Shown: in pieces, positions 1-11,500 of the stretch
Layout: every line of letters begins with the position of its first letter
Numbering within the stretch: position 1 is the first letter of the stretch
Position numbers and translations under genes: made by a program
The notes under the pieces: model-generated
Databases searched by the model: none
Seen by the model: only the letters and a program-made list of their open reading frames with translations
Told to the model about the DNA's origin: nothing
DNA from: Nectonema munidae
Taxonomy: Eukaryota; Nematomorpha; Nectonematoida; Nectonematidae
DNA length: 64,000 bases
Direction of reading: 5' to 3'
Assembly: GCA_030549495.1 (NCBI GenBank)
Contig: JAUIRK010000677.1
Coordinates: 496,001 to 560,000, forward strand

Positions 1-1
1 A

Positions 2-56
2 TTAGTAGCAAAAGGGATCGATAAAACGCAGCTGATTAGATCTTTTTATAAGCGAT
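2..56 (-). CDS. Tentative last exon of an unidentified minus-strand gene
   Basis: A pyrimidine-rich acceptor (minus-strand ...CTTTCTAAG) precedes a 55-nt stretch. It continues the phase of the exon at 102-271 and ends in a TAA stop at 2-4, giving about 18 residues (SLIKRSNQLRFIDPFCY). The implied intron is only 45 nt (57-101), which is short but possible in invertebrates. The pairing rests on splice signals and phase alone; the transcript could instead splice beyond the window. Confidence 0.3.
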
Positions 57-101
57 CTTAGAAAGATGGGAAAGAGAAACCTAGAACACAAAATAAGTCA
101 C

Positions 102-271
102 CTTTTGAATAGCATCTTGATGGACGGCTGGAAGCCATAAGTATTTTGAAGTTGATTCAAGACTTGTGGAGAATTTGTTAATAAAGAGTTGATTATTTGT
201 AAGCCAGATAAGACAACGTCTCTATCATACGAGCTGATAGCATAAACGATAAATATTAAAAATGTTTGATC
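102..271 (-). CDS. Internal exon of an unidentified helical-repeat-like protein
   Basis: This 170-nt minus-strand exon has a strong acceptor (a T run ending in CAG just above 271) and a donor (CAAAAG|GTGACT) below 102. It starts in phase 0, ends in phase 2, and encodes 56 complete residues. The peptide is balanced and helix-rich: it opens DQTFLIFIVYAISSYDRDVV and continues SGLQIINSLLTNSPQ, resembling an ARM/HEAT-type helical repeat. I do not recognise the family. Codon content is unlike the AT-rich filler around it, which supports real coding. The upstream exons, between 300 bp and the hAT element or beyond, were not found. Confidence 0.5.
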
Positions 272-436
272 CTGAAAAAAAAACATTGTGATGGTAAGAT
301 ATATTTGAACTGAACCCATAAAAAAATGTATGTCATTCTAATGCAAATTATTTAAAAAGCTTGATATATATAATACATTGGTAGCTCAAGACCACTTGTA
401 AAACAAAAAGACACTCACGCTTTCACGATTTCTTGG

Positions 437-572
437 TTAATCCACTTAAGAACAAGCAAAGCAGACGATATCTAAAAAACGCAGACGATTTATATTCAAA
501 GACATTAAAAAAGGAGACGAAGATGAAATTACTTATGTTCCAAAATAGGAACATTGGTCGTAAATGGGTTAA
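437..572 (-). mobile_element. piggyBac-type MITE, family 1, copy 1
   Basis: About 136 bp bounded by TTAA at 437-440 and at 569-572. The right end reads TTGGTCGTAAATGGG and the left is a decayed copy of the same inverted terminus. The interior (GCAAAGCAGACGATATCT and a GGAACAT motif) matches, in reverse orientation, the copies at 3701-3829 and 62124-62261. TTAA target duplication and short inverted ends are the hallmarks of piggyBac-mobilised elements. There is no coding capacity. Confidence 0.85.
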
Positions 573-869
573 TCCACTTTAGTGAATCACCCTACGAGAA
601 TTAAATAGATAAGCGCTCACATGCAAGGAGAGGCATTTTACACTGTTTTTGAAACTTCGGTACCGGCATAAGCCACATGCAGAAAAATTTTAAATTAAGT
701 ACATTCGAATAAAGTTTTTGCAAGACATGCAGAGGCATATTTGCGCGGTTTCCAACAAAAATGCTAAAATCAGCGTCCTTTCCTCCTAACCTTCGGAGAA
801 GATATAAGGAATAAAAATAATTAATTTTGTTCAGATGTTTTTAAGAACTACTTTATATTTTTTCAAGAC
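573..869. other. Intergenic, nothing recognised
   Basis: No coding, RNA or repeat signature was seen in this AT-rich stretch. Confidence 0.5.
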
Positions 870-1031
870 ATGAATACAATTTTTGAAACCTTCTTCATCA
901 TGCCAGTGCCTCAGTGGATTGATATAAATGGCAAAACACCGCGTGCCAAATACGTTTCAAGCTCTGCCTTCACCCCTTACGCATTATCAATTGATGCACT
1001 AGCCACGATTTGTCCAGTTTGTGGCATATAG
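870..1031 (+). CDS. Candidate small ORF or exon, 53 residues, unknown
   Basis: An open frame from ATG 870 to TAG 1029-1031 reads MNTIFETFFIMPVPQWID, then NGKTPRAKYVSSSAFTPYAL, ending ICPVCGI. Its third-position GC and residue balance stand out from the surrounding AT-rich DNA, and it carries a CxxC pair near the C terminus. It could be a host exon, a small protein or a decayed transposon fragment. I recognise no family and see no promoter. Confidence comes from composition only. Confidence 0.25.
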   Translation: MNTIFETFFIMPVPQWIDINGKTPRAKYVSSSAFTPYALSIDALATICPVCGI

Positions 1032-1745
1032 ATAAAAAGACATGATCGATTTGAATGGTTCTTGGTCAAAACGGCCGAAACCAAAACAGCCTAAAGCCAA
1101 AACGACCAAAATCCAAAAAATGGTGTCTTTTTATATGCTTTTTTACATTAAAATTTAATAAATTATTTTTTATATTATCTATTGTTTTTTTTGTAATTTT
1201 CATACTCTTCCGATTCTTTACTTTTATAATTATTTCGAACCTTTAATTTTGGTGTTTTACTTACCGTGTATGTATTTAAACATTACGCCTAAGAAGATTT
1301 TGTCAATAATTGACATTTTTTTATATTTTCATCAGACTTCATGAATAATTTTAAGTTTTTGAATTTTCTGCAAGCACTATAATAAAATAAAATGTTTTAA
1401 AATAAGAAATAAGTATACATTGTTTTGATTTGTGTATTGAATAGACTAAAATAAGTTTATTCTTTAATAAACTCATCAATTTCGAGACTTTTTTTGAAAA
1501 CGTTGATCTCAGACGTATATTTGTTGTAGTCTAAGATTGTCTGCGATTGTTTTTTATCCAAAGGTATCAATTGTTAGAAGATATTGTCTCGAAAACAATT
1601 TAAATCTTTTTGGAATGCTTGTGTAATGTAAATACTGTGTTAATAAAAACATACTTTTGCATCCAGTCAACCGGAAACTTTTTAAGTATGCAAATAGTAG
1701 AACATGGTGTGTAGAAAAAATGCTCCCGTACACATAATATTCCGA
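1032..1745. other. Intergenic; short A-rich repeat, otherwise nothing
   Basis: 1063-1120 is an A/C-rich run with repeated 'AAAACGGCC/AAAACAGCC/AAAACGACC' words, possibly a decayed MITE end. The remainder is AT-rich with no recognisable coding. Confidence 0.4.
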
Positions 1746-1749
1746 AATT

Positions 1750-1915
1750 TTAAAAGCCCCCCCCCCCCCCCCCATAAATTTCTTAATAAGTAAGAGTTGC
1801 TGCTTGTTTATAAAACATGTATGATGATCGCATTATAGAATGTAATGATCATTCGAATACATGATAATAATGTAAGATAAAAGAAGGAATGTAAACTTTC
1901 GAATCAATCAAACAT
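1750..1915. repeat. Second copy of the poly-C-bordered TIR repeat end
   Basis: A run of about 17 C at 1757-1773 is followed by sequence (TAAGTAAGAGTTGCTGCTTG ... ATGATCATTCGAATACATGAT) that is nearly identical to about 32196-32290, just inside the left end of the element at 32139-33407. This copy lacks the rest of that element. Confidence 0.75.
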
Positions 1916-2207
1916 CATGCCAAGCTGCTCTGAAATTCCTATCGAACATATTTTACAGACGATGCGTGAGAGCTATATAATAATAAATCCATTGTTTCAA
2001 TATTCACACAATAAGTAAGCAATGTTTATCACAGTGTCTCCTCCTTGTAGTATTTTTGAGCAAGCACATGTTGATGATCCACTAGATTTTCTTATCTTCT
2101 GTCATAGTGATTCTATTTCTCTTTCTGTCTCCTCTGTTTTTCTCTTCCGCTTTCTCTGCTAAAGCACAATCATTCACTCAAGCTCTCTTCTTTCACTCAA
2201 GCTCTCT

Positions 2208-3930
2208 CAGTGTTGCCAAACCTGGTACTATAGTAGCTGGAGTACATTTGGTACACCGCTACGAAAATCTGGTACTTTTTGTTTTCGTGGTCTTTTGCAA
2301 GAATTTGTTAACGGTAAGCTTATAAATTAAGTGATTAGTGTGTTGTAAATATGTTGTACTAATTATATTTTTTCAATAAATTTCAGAATGATATTGTAGT
2401 GAATATATGTGATCTCATTATTCTCATACCCTCATAATGAGCAATAATGGTGAAGATAGAATCAGTGATGATACTGATTTGTGTGCTGTAAGCCCATCTA
2501 AAAAGAAAACTAAGCACTATGCTCATAAATTGTCGAATAAGCTTCCCATTAGATCCTCGATTTTCTCCATGGCTAAAAGAAACCAGGCGTACTGTAAATT
2601 CTGCCGTTGCGAAGTGCAACTCATCTAGAGAGACACGCAAAAACTGGGAAACTGACGAATTTTCTGCAGCCATCAACAACTGCACATCTTTCGAAGGTGG
2701 CCGGCGCGGAGCTTAAACTTTGCTCTTTCATTACAGAACATAACTTACCTATTAGAATCATGGATCATTTACCTGGATTAATTCAAAATGCTTGTCCGGA
2801 TTCGAAAATAGCTAAAGATATCAAATGTGCTAGAACTAAAGCTACGGCAAAATTTATAAATATTTTAGGGCCACATTACTTTGAAAATCTCATCGCAAAG
2901 TTGAAAGAATGCAAATTTTCGTTGATAATAGACGAGACGACTGATGTAAGTACTAAAAACAGCTTGTTCTTCCATGCAGATTCTACGATTATAACTCTCA
3001 AAAAATTATTGATAACTATTTAATTCTCCTGGAAGTCAAGGATTGCACTACAAATGGAATATTTTTCTCTATTGAAGGTTTTTTCGCCTCACATGGTATT
3101 CCTTTTGAAAATTTAATTGGATTTGCCAGTGACAGTGTAGGCGTTATGATGGGAAAGAAGAGTGGTGTACAGGCCTAAGTTCCTTCGCTTTTCATTCAAA
3201 GCTGCGTTTGTCATTCTATGCATCTTTGTGCATCCAAGGCGTGCTCAGAATTACCACCGTGTGTAGAGGAACTTGCCAGAAACATATATTCCTACCTCTC
3301 CAATAGTCCAAAAAGGCTACAAGAATATGAGGAATTCCAGGAGTTTACTCGAACGTATCCTCATAAATTATTGCACATTTCTCTCCACAAGATGGCTCTC
3401 TCTACAACAAGTTGTCAAAAGAATCTTGAAACAATGGCCCGCTCTTGTGTTGTTCTTCACATCTGCTGCTCTGAAACATAAAAGCAGTGTAGCTCTAAAT
3501 GTGCTGAGCTTATTAAGAAACCCAATCACAAAGATGTATTATGCATTCCTGGTATACATTTTAACTTATGTTATTAGGCTGAACTTGGACTTTCAAAGTG
3601 AGAACTACAGAATGCACAAGTCTATCACATGCTCTGTTAAAGGAATACTTGGCAACTTTGTCAAGAGAGATCATTTAAAAAATAAAGAGCTTCACGAAAT
3701 TCATTTACGGCCAATGTTCCTATTTTGGAACATAAGTAATTTCATCTTCTGCTTTTTTCAATGACTTTGAATATAAATCGTCTGCGTTTTTTAGATATCG
3801 TCTGCTTTGCTTGGCCTTAAATGGGTTAACATCAAAGATCCATCAGTGTATCTGCCCATAACGGATGTTTACAGAGATGCCATAGTTGAAAGCATCTAAA
3901 TCAAGAAAGCCACATCTATTAATGCAACCC
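2208..3930 (+). mobile_element. Broken hAT-superfamily transposon (ZBED/MYM-like transposase)
   Basis: The left end CAGTGTTGCCAAACC at 2208 is a typical hAT terminus. Inside are pieces of one transposase in several frames: a BED-type zinc finger (YCKFC at about 2595 and LERHAKTGK at about 2626), then the DDE-like core (IMDHLPGLIQ, PDSKIAKDIKCARTK, SLIIDETTDVSTK at about 2930). Further on are SNSPKRL and PHKLLH at about 3300-3370 and a C-terminal piece reading IKDPSVYLPITDVYRD at about 3832-3880. At least three frame changes or stops break it. A MITE at 3701-3829 splits the C-terminal part. I did not find the right terminus, so the end is approximate. Confidence 0.85.
3701..3829 (+). mobile_element. 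piggyBac-type MITE, family 1, copy 2, inside the hAT element
   Basis: Near-identical to the copy at 62124-62261, in the same orientation: ATTTACGGCCAATGTTCC at the left, GGCCTTAAATGGG plus TTAA (3826-3829) at the right. The left TTAA is lost. hAT transposase coding flanks it on both sides, so it landed in an already present hAT copy. Confidence 0.88.
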
Positions 3931-4478
3931 TAAACTTTTATGTACGTCTTGGAAAAGAATTTTTGAGCTACTGTCTAATTTGCAATTATAGTTAAATTGA
4001 AATAGTTTTCAATCGTTGAAATTTTATATCAATGAATATTGTTAGACTCGCGCTAAGAATTTTTTTCAACAAATGTCACTTAATCTTTATCACTACGTTT
4101 GTTACATTTTGGAACATTTGAAAACTATAATTTTTTCAAGTCAAGAAATTTTTTTCAATAGCTATTTGCGAATGAATATTTTGACTAGCTATTCAGTTTA
4201 AAAGCAAGAATACTCTATTTGCTTAATATTTGAGCAGAGATATTTTTATAATGTTCGATTGTTAAATTTTATAAGTAATACTGTACATAATCAAATCACT
4301 TTTTTTAAGAATATTTGTTGATTTTATTATAATAAAAATATATCGAAACAAAATGTTTCAGTTGCTAAAAATGTACTTAATCTATTTATAACAGCTGTCA
4401 GAATTTTATTTGTGGACAAAAATATTCAAAAAACGCAATGATTTTCTTTTCTCGTATACTTTGATTTATGTTAGTTTG
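3931..4478. other. AT-rich intergenic, nothing recognised
   Basis: No coding or terminal-repeat signature was found. It may include the eroded right end of the hAT element. Confidence 0.4.
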
Positions 4479-4481
4479 GTC

Positions 4482-4762
4482 CTCGGACATTTCACCCCAT
4501 TATTTTCATAAGACATTTTGTTTCATGGACAATTCGCCCAGTTTTTTTCATAAGACATTTTGTCTCATGGACAATTCTAAAAAATTAAGAGATAAAATAA
4601 TTAATTTGAAATAATTTAATAGAGATAAAATAAACAAGAATACAAATTTTTTTAATAATTTTACACATATAATAAGCAAAGATGGATGAAACAAATAGCC
4701 TATGAGACAATTTGTCCAGGGGGCAAATTGTCTATGGGGCGAAATGTCTGTCGACCCTTCTT
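4482..4762. mobile_element. MITE with ACATTTCGCCCC-type inverted ends
   Basis: The left end reads GGACATTTCACCCCAT, then TTCATGGACAATTCGCCC. The right end is the reverse complement of AGACATTTCGCCCCAT, then AGACAATTTGCCCC. The repeated 'gacaattcgccc' words are arranged inwards from both ends over about 280 bp, with an AT-rich core and no ORF. Related degenerate words occur at 16500-16580, 18640-18735 and 18950-18990. Confidence 0.7.
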
Positions 4763-4924
4763 TATGCCTCCTATTATTTTTAAATTATTCTGAGAACAGA
4801 CGGTTCCATTTTAAAATAGTGAAAATTGCTTTATTAGTTTATTTTGTTTCCTTTCTCTCTTATGTTAATTATGTAACAAATTTTTAAATTTTGAGTTAAA
4901 GGTAAGGTGTATTTTCATTGACAA

Positions 4925-5040
4925 GGTACTGATGTACCGCTTATGTTAAACTGAACAAATTCGTATCGATGAGGAATCAAATCCAGTGGCTTCCGTGCTG
5001 AGTCCATCATCTCAACCAACCACCCATAGAGTTTGCTGTA
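4925..5040 (-). mobile_element. tRNA-derived SINE, copy 3 (diverged)
   Basis: On the minus strand, GGTTGGTTGAGATGATGGAC resembles an A box and GATTTGATTCC a B box, about 35 nt apart. A short tail with GGTAC words follows. The layout matches the SINEs at 46203-46345 and 59481-59640. Confidence 0.55.
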
Positions 5041-5540
5041 GGGGATAGGTTCAAAAAATTATGCTCTAAAAATTTTTAGCTTTTGTTGAAGCTCTATAAC
5101 TTTTTCTGATAGACTTTTTTTCCTTAAAGATTATTATAAAAGGCAAATCATTGCAAAATGTTAAGTTATTTTACTTTTTGTAGCTTGTATCAATTTAGCT
5201 TTTAAACTATTTTTGAATGATGCTTAGTTAAATGAAATAATGCCATCTTAATTTTTGTTTGCACAATTAGAACTTCATTTTATACCCTTGCCCCTGAATC
5301 AATCACATTTTTTCATATAAACATCGCAGGGTGTCTTGTAGACACTTTGCCTATAGACTACATTCACTGATATAAAACTATCCAACCTTCAGTTATTTGT
5401 TTTCTCTATGAATCAAATATCCTTTCATCAATTCCTGTAATGTGCCTAGTAGACTACTTCATTTTTCAAATGAAAAGCCTATTCCACCCCCTAACAATTT
5501 TGGATTTTTTTAAACTAGTGTATATTCGATGGTTGTAGGT
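5041..5540. other. AT-rich intergenic, nothing recognised
   Basis: No coding signature. A TAGACTAC word recurs at about 5356 and 5453, without further structure. Confidence 0.4.
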
Positions 5541-5544
5541 AAAA

Positions 5545-6040
5545 ATGCCCCTGAAAAAATGCCCTCAATTAAAAAGTAGGAAAAAATGCCCCCTAATTTT
5601 TGATTTTCAAGATTTTTTTTAATTATATAAATATTTTTATTTGTAACCGTTTTGAAAGGCTAAATTTCTAAAATTTCTTAATCTATAGGGTTTTTTTCTT
5701 TATAGTTCTTGAAAACAATAGCAAAGGTGCAGATTTGTGGGAATTTGTTCTTAAAATCAGTAAAAAAAACAAATTATATTTAGAAAGTGTTCGATACACA
5801 CAAAGTCCAAAAATATTTTTGTATTTAAAAAATTGTCGTATGCTGAGCTTTTTACTTTACTTTAATTAAATTTTAAATGTTTTAGATGAAAAGTTGACTT
5901 TTGTTTTTTTTTTACAAAATCTTTATTTGACATATCTTTTTAAAAAAAAAATTTTTTGAAATTTTTTGTGTTGGGGCATTTTTTCCTAATTTTAAATTTG
6001 GGCATTTTTTCCTACTTTTTAATTGGGGCATTTTTTCTGC
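5545..6040. mobile_element. MITE with long TGCCCC-rich inverted terminal repeats
   Basis: The left end carries GAAAAAATGCCCTCAATT, then AAAAAGTAGGAAAAAATGCC. The right end, read on the minus strand, carries AGAAAAAATGCCCCAATT, then the same AAAAAGTAGG motif. That gives inverted repeats of about 50 bp around a core of roughly 390 bp. There is no transposase and no clear target duplication. Superfamily unknown. Confidence 0.75.
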
Positions 6041-7935
6041 GCACAATATTCTATATGCAAATTTAATTAAAATATTTTCACTGGAAGTATAGTATTTATT
6101 CACCAATTTTGTAAAAAAAATATAAAGTAGTCTTATAAATTTAGGACTTTAGGTATGCGCTGAATACACTCTATTTTAAAGGATTGCTTGAATATTTGGT
6201 CTCTCGTGGTATTTCCAGACCACTAATTTTGAAAATTGCAACAAAAAAATTTCGCCCCCCCCCCCCAATAATTTTGAAGATGTGCGACCCTGACTTAAAT
6301 AGTAGTGTATGTGCTACACTTTTTATTCCAATTTTCAATACCTATATACGTATATTATTAAGTTTCTAGCGTTTTGAAGTGTTATATGAAATTTAGAGGA
6401 GCGGTAAAATGACGGGCTGCATACTCAACTGATGCGGATGTTAGGAAAAAATATATTATATTATAAAATATAAAAAATAATTTACTTTTAAAATATGAGG
6501 AATAAAAAGGGGATTATTTACAAATTTTTTATACTTATCCAAGGTATCCCTGACCAGAATAGGATCAACATTCTCCATTTAAAGAATATCACGTATAAGT
6601 GATAATAAAATATTTTCTTAATTTTATATTTTCTATATCTTATATAATCATTGATACCTCTTAGACCTAATTAAAAAAAAGTTCTTTTATCTAAAATAAA
6701 ATTATATGTATAGACACAAACACAAATAAAAAATTAAATTGATCGTACGGTTAATAAAAAAAATCTTTACTTTTTTGTAAACCCAAAATTAATAAAAATT
6801 GTGCTGTAAGAAAAACCTAACTTTAAATATAAAGAAACTATCCGATGGCATCGAAGTTTCTCGCAGAGAGTTTGTCTCTCGCTTTGCTCGAAACATAGAA
6901 TCATTGATAGAGTATTGGTAAATTAATTTGAAAATAATCACAGAACCAGCTAGTTTTAAATATCGTTGATAAAAAAAATGAATTTTGAGATAGGTAGCTA
7001 TAATATATTACATTTTTAACAATTTTTTATTCATTAAGAACTATTTTAAGAACTTTTATTGATTTTAATCAAAAAATATGATCACTATTGAATTCACAAT
7101 ATTAAAATTAGGTAAGTTAGTTTGATATTGTTTGCAAAAAGCATATCAAATCTCACTATCAGAGTGGTTAATAAAACTTTTAGGGTTAGCAATAACTTTA
7201 TTGCTTAAGAGTTAAATCTTTATGTTTTGTGTGTATTTTTTTATCGTTTAATGAGTTCGTTTAATTATATAGAGTAGTTAGTTCACCGTTTTCATGTTAT
7301 ATGATGTGATGATGAATTATTAGATTTAAGCATAGTTATATGTTTTCTGAGTATTTTTCGGGTGTAAGATGTTTTCTAATCTGATTGGTCAATTTTATGT
7401 CAATTGAGAATTATATTATGGTGTGATGATTAGTTATTCGTTTTTAGCACAATTATATCTTTTCTGTGTGTTTTTTATATTCAGTATTTACACTCTTTGG
7501 CGCGGGTTACTTTCCTTTCAATGCCGCGAAAAACGAAAATCCACGAATTATAGACGCAGTTTTATAACGCTTATGTATGATATTATATACGATAAAATAT
7601 GTTTACCAAACACATTTTAAAGACATTCTTACTCATTAAAATACAGTAATATGTAGTAATGATGAATTAAAACATTTTAATTTTATTTATATTCCCTAAT
7701 TTTTTATTTTATGATAATAAAATTTTTTACCAACAAGGTGAATACTGATGTTTTTGTGCGAAAAATTGTTCTAAGAAATTTTCAAAATTGCCAAAATTAA
7801 AAAAAAAAGTTTTGTGAACAAAATTCGCCAAAATGCGGAGTTGCGAATAGTGAACCACGAATATGTGAAGGTCTACTATAATATCTCTACTAAATATCTC
7901 TTTGAAAATTTACCTTTGTAATTACTTTCATTTCC
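6041..7935. other. AT-rich intergenic, nothing recognised
   Basis: No gene was recognised. A run of C at 6256-6266 followed by AATAATTTTGAA resembles the poly-C junctions at 1757 and 32182. The rest is AT-rich with only chance short ORFs. Confidence 0.4.
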
Positions 7936-8029
7936 AGCTTTAATGTACGTTAAAGTATACACTCACACGCATATACCCATACTTTCAAAGTTTTTCATAA
8001 AGTATAGAAACGTCAATGCTTATTCTTTT

Positions 8030-8317
8030 TATTCCTGTGATGCTGCAAACAGTGAAAGAGTCCAAAGAACAATCACCAAAAAGATTCTTGGTATGAAACA
8101 TCTGAAATATAGGGAAAGACTAAAAAGGTTGAATTTGGCCTCAATGATGTACAGATTCAAAAGAAATGATATGGTTACTGTATTCAATAATGCAAATGGT
8201 AATTTGAGAACAATTTCACAAGTTTTATCAGAATTCTCTGAAAGATTGCAAAGATTTCACTCTTACAAATTTAGAAAAAGTCATTACAAAATGTCATTTT
8301 TGAAAAAAAAAATTTAA
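8030..8317 (+). mobile_element. C-terminal tail of a CR1/jockey-like LINE reverse transcriptase
   Basis: The frame reads SERVQRTITKKILGMKHLKY, then RERLKRLNLASMMYR and KRNDMVTVFN. This is the motif found near the C terminus of CR1/jockey-type LINE ORF2 proteins (xRVQRxxTKxIxGxxxLxYxERLxxLxLxxLxxRRxRxDM). Only the 3' part is present, as expected from 5' truncation on insertion. It directly abuts the LINE that starts at 8324, so two LINE families meet here. Confidence 0.75.
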
Positions 8318-8323
8318 CAACGT

Positions 8324-8530
8324 ATGATAAATGACTTTAACTGCGTTCACTGTGGTAAAAGAGATCATTCTATTGCCTCTTGTATCTTCAAAGAAAACCC
8401 TGCACGTCTAAAATGCTCTAATTGCAAACAACAACATTCAGCCCTCTCCCACGCATGCCCCTTTCGAGTACAACATCTTACTAACCTAAATGAAAACCAC
8501 CAAAACCTACTCAAAACCTTTATATGTTAA
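8324..8530 (+). CDS. LINE ORF1 remnant with two zinc knuckles
   Basis: About 68 residues carry CVHCGKRDHSIASC and CSNCKQQHSALSHAC, two CCHC-type knuckles like those ending the ORF1 (nucleic-acid-binding) proteins of I/R1/jockey-type LINEs. The N-terminal part of ORF1 is missing. Its stop overlaps the ORF2 start in the string ATGTTAA (8524-8530), the arrangement expected for coupled termination and re-initiation. C-rich, G-poor composition on this strand is shared with the downstream ORF2. Confidence 0.8.
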   Translation: MINDFNCVHCGKRDHSIASCIFKENPARLKCSNCKQQHSALSHACPFRVQHLTNLNENHQNLLKTFIC

Positions 8531-11500
8531 ACATTCTCCACATAAATCTAAACCACTCCAAAACAGCTTGGTCGAACCTCCTCAAAATCCTACATTCTAA
8601 CTCTCTTGATATTATATCCATAAACGAGCCCTACACAAAAAACTCTTCTTTCCCTTCAATTCCTCCAAATTACACTGTACTACATGCACCTACAGTAACT
8701 CTTTATTCAGCCTGTATCATCATAAAATCATCTATACACTTTTCTTTGATTCCTCAACACTCGACTAAAGAATATATATTTGTCCTAATATTTAGCGAAA
8801 ACTCACCCCTTATTTTCTGTTCGCTATACTCTGCCCCTTCCAATACACATGCCATTCCCTTATACTTTTCTCACGATCTTAAAGCTACTCAAAACTTATC
8901 ACCTCTTTACCTCAAAAATCATCACATTATCATCAGCACAGATTGCAATGCCCGTTCTTTCCTGTGAGACTACAAAGAAAATACACGTGGTGCGCAACTC
9001 CTCTCCTTTCTAGCCGCACACAATCTTTACATAGTGGATACATCTAAAGACCCCACTTTTATGAAATTTACTAACAACAAAACCGCGTCCTCCCATGTTG
9101 ACCTAACCATAGCCTCAAAAAACACATTAAAATTCATTACAAATTGGCACATCTCAAACATACCATCTGCTTCCGACCATTTTTTTATAACTTATCAAGT
9201 TAATATAAAACCTTTCACAAGAGTATCAAATCAAAACACACCTAAAACTCACTGGGCCACCTTCCTAAATCAATTAAAGTCACAACTTCCCTCAACTATT
9301 CCCCACATAAATTCTCCTGGTGATCTTGACTCTGCAGCCCTTACCCTCAACAACACAATTAAACTTTCCATCACGCTATCAACCCCAACCAAACCATATT
9401 TACGTAGAAAACACACATACTTCTCGACTCCCTTTCTCACCTCGCTTAAAAAATCCCTAAAACATTCTCTTAAAACACTTCGTAAAAACCGTAGCCCTAA
9501 CAACATCGAACACTAGTTCAATATAAAAAATAGATATATGGCAGAAATAAATTCTGCAAAAAAAGAATCTTGGAAAAAATTCTGCTCCTCCTCTCTTAAA
9601 AATCCATGGAAGGTGATTAATTCCGTCCGCAAAAATCGCAAAGTTTCTCAATTCAATCCACTCCTACCACACACAATTTCCAACGACCCATTAATCAACC
9701 CATCCTTTCTTTCAACGCTTTTCCCTCAGGATTCTCATACATCCGATAACATAGTAAACCACTCTATAAGCGAACATGTCTCCCCCTTCTCATCCCTAAA
9801 CTCATCCCAAACTTTTCCTCCAGTAAATCTAGCGGAATTAGCCTCAGCCATAAATAAGCTAAATCCTAAATCATCCCCAAGTCTTGATCTTATAACCACA
9901 AAACATATCATAAAATCCTTCCCTTTATATTCACAATATCTCTTACAATTTTACAACAGTTGCCTAAAATTCTCATTTTTGTCATCTATCTGGAAAATAG
10001 GTAAGCTTATTTTACTTCTTAAACGCAACAAAGACTTAAGCTTCATAACCAACTGGCGACCAATCACCATTCTTCCTACTTTAGAAAAAATCTAAGAAAA
10101 AATTCTACGCAAAAGGTTTCTCTTTCACATCACCACATCTAACAAAATTAGTCCCTTTCAATTTGCATACCTCCCACACAAAAGTCCAGAATCCGCTCTA
10201 TATAGACTCTCCTCCTACCTCGAAACAAAACTATCTTCCAAATTAACATCACCCGCCTACTTTCTAGACATCAAAAACGCCTTCAATTCAGCATGGCATC
10301 CTTCTATCATTTTCAATATGATCCGACAAAAATACCCCAATTATCTCATAAAATTCATTCAAAATTACCTTTCAAATCGGTGCCTTATATTCAGACACAA
10401 TTCTCTAGTTGCCATTCATTCCCTCTCACTATCCACGCCACAAGGTGGGTGCCTCTCGGATATCCTCTGGATTATACTTATAAACTCCCTATTAGATATA
10501 TTAGCTAACAATTCAGCCTTCTTTCAATGCTATTCAGATGATCTAACCTTCATCTTTATCTCAAATTCTCAAAAAGAAAACATAATGAACAACAACTCTC
10601 TCTTTAACACGCAAACTTTTGCAGCCGATTCATTAAAAGTAAAATTTAACGCAACAAAATCAACTCGTATACACTTAACACGAACACATTCTCCTCACTT
10701 CGCACTATTAACATCCAGCGATATCCTCATCCAACCATCTTACTCCATGAAATATTTAGGGCTCACCTTTCAATCAAACCTCAAATGGTCATCCCACTTC
10801 AAAAACCTATACCACAAACAATCTTCTACTCTTTTCTCTCTTAGTAAAATTATATCTTATAAATGGGGTCTAAGTATTCAACACTCATCTTTTATATACA
10901 AATCAATCATCCTATCTACGCTTGAGTATGGCATTCTTTCATGTGGCCTATCATTATACTACCCCTCATCACTCACTTATCTATCTAAAATCCACCGCCT
11001 TTGCCTTATCACAATGACCAGGGCCTACAAAACCTCCCCTACTAGAATCCTAGAATTCTTCACGAACTGCCTTCCTCTAATCCTTCATCTCAAACAAACT
11101 GCTACCAAAAAATATATCATGACACGCATCGAACCAAATTCTTTTCTTAAGTCCTTCTATTTCCATAACACTCAAATTACACCCTCTCAAACTTACTACA
11201 AATCCTTACTCCAACAATTTTCCTCTTCTCCAAACAACATTTTCATCTAACCCAAAATCAATCCACTACCTTTATTTCACTCTTTCTCACCATTACCTTT
11301 CTCTCTTCACAACTGTTTCATCAAATCCATCGCTAAACTTCTAATTACGACCCGCTCCAACTTTACCCCAACTTCATTAAGATTTCCTGGATAGCTCAAA
11401 AACCGCAAACAAATCTTTCTATGCTTTTGCACTCTTCAAAGGCCCTTCTCCCTTCCCTGTTTACTCAAAAACGTCTGCCATTGATCCCTATCTTCCAATA

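Noticed and set aside
9270-9651. Minus-strand genes opposite the LINE
   Set aside because: They are antisense shadows of ORF2; only the plus strand carries the endonuclease/RT motifs.
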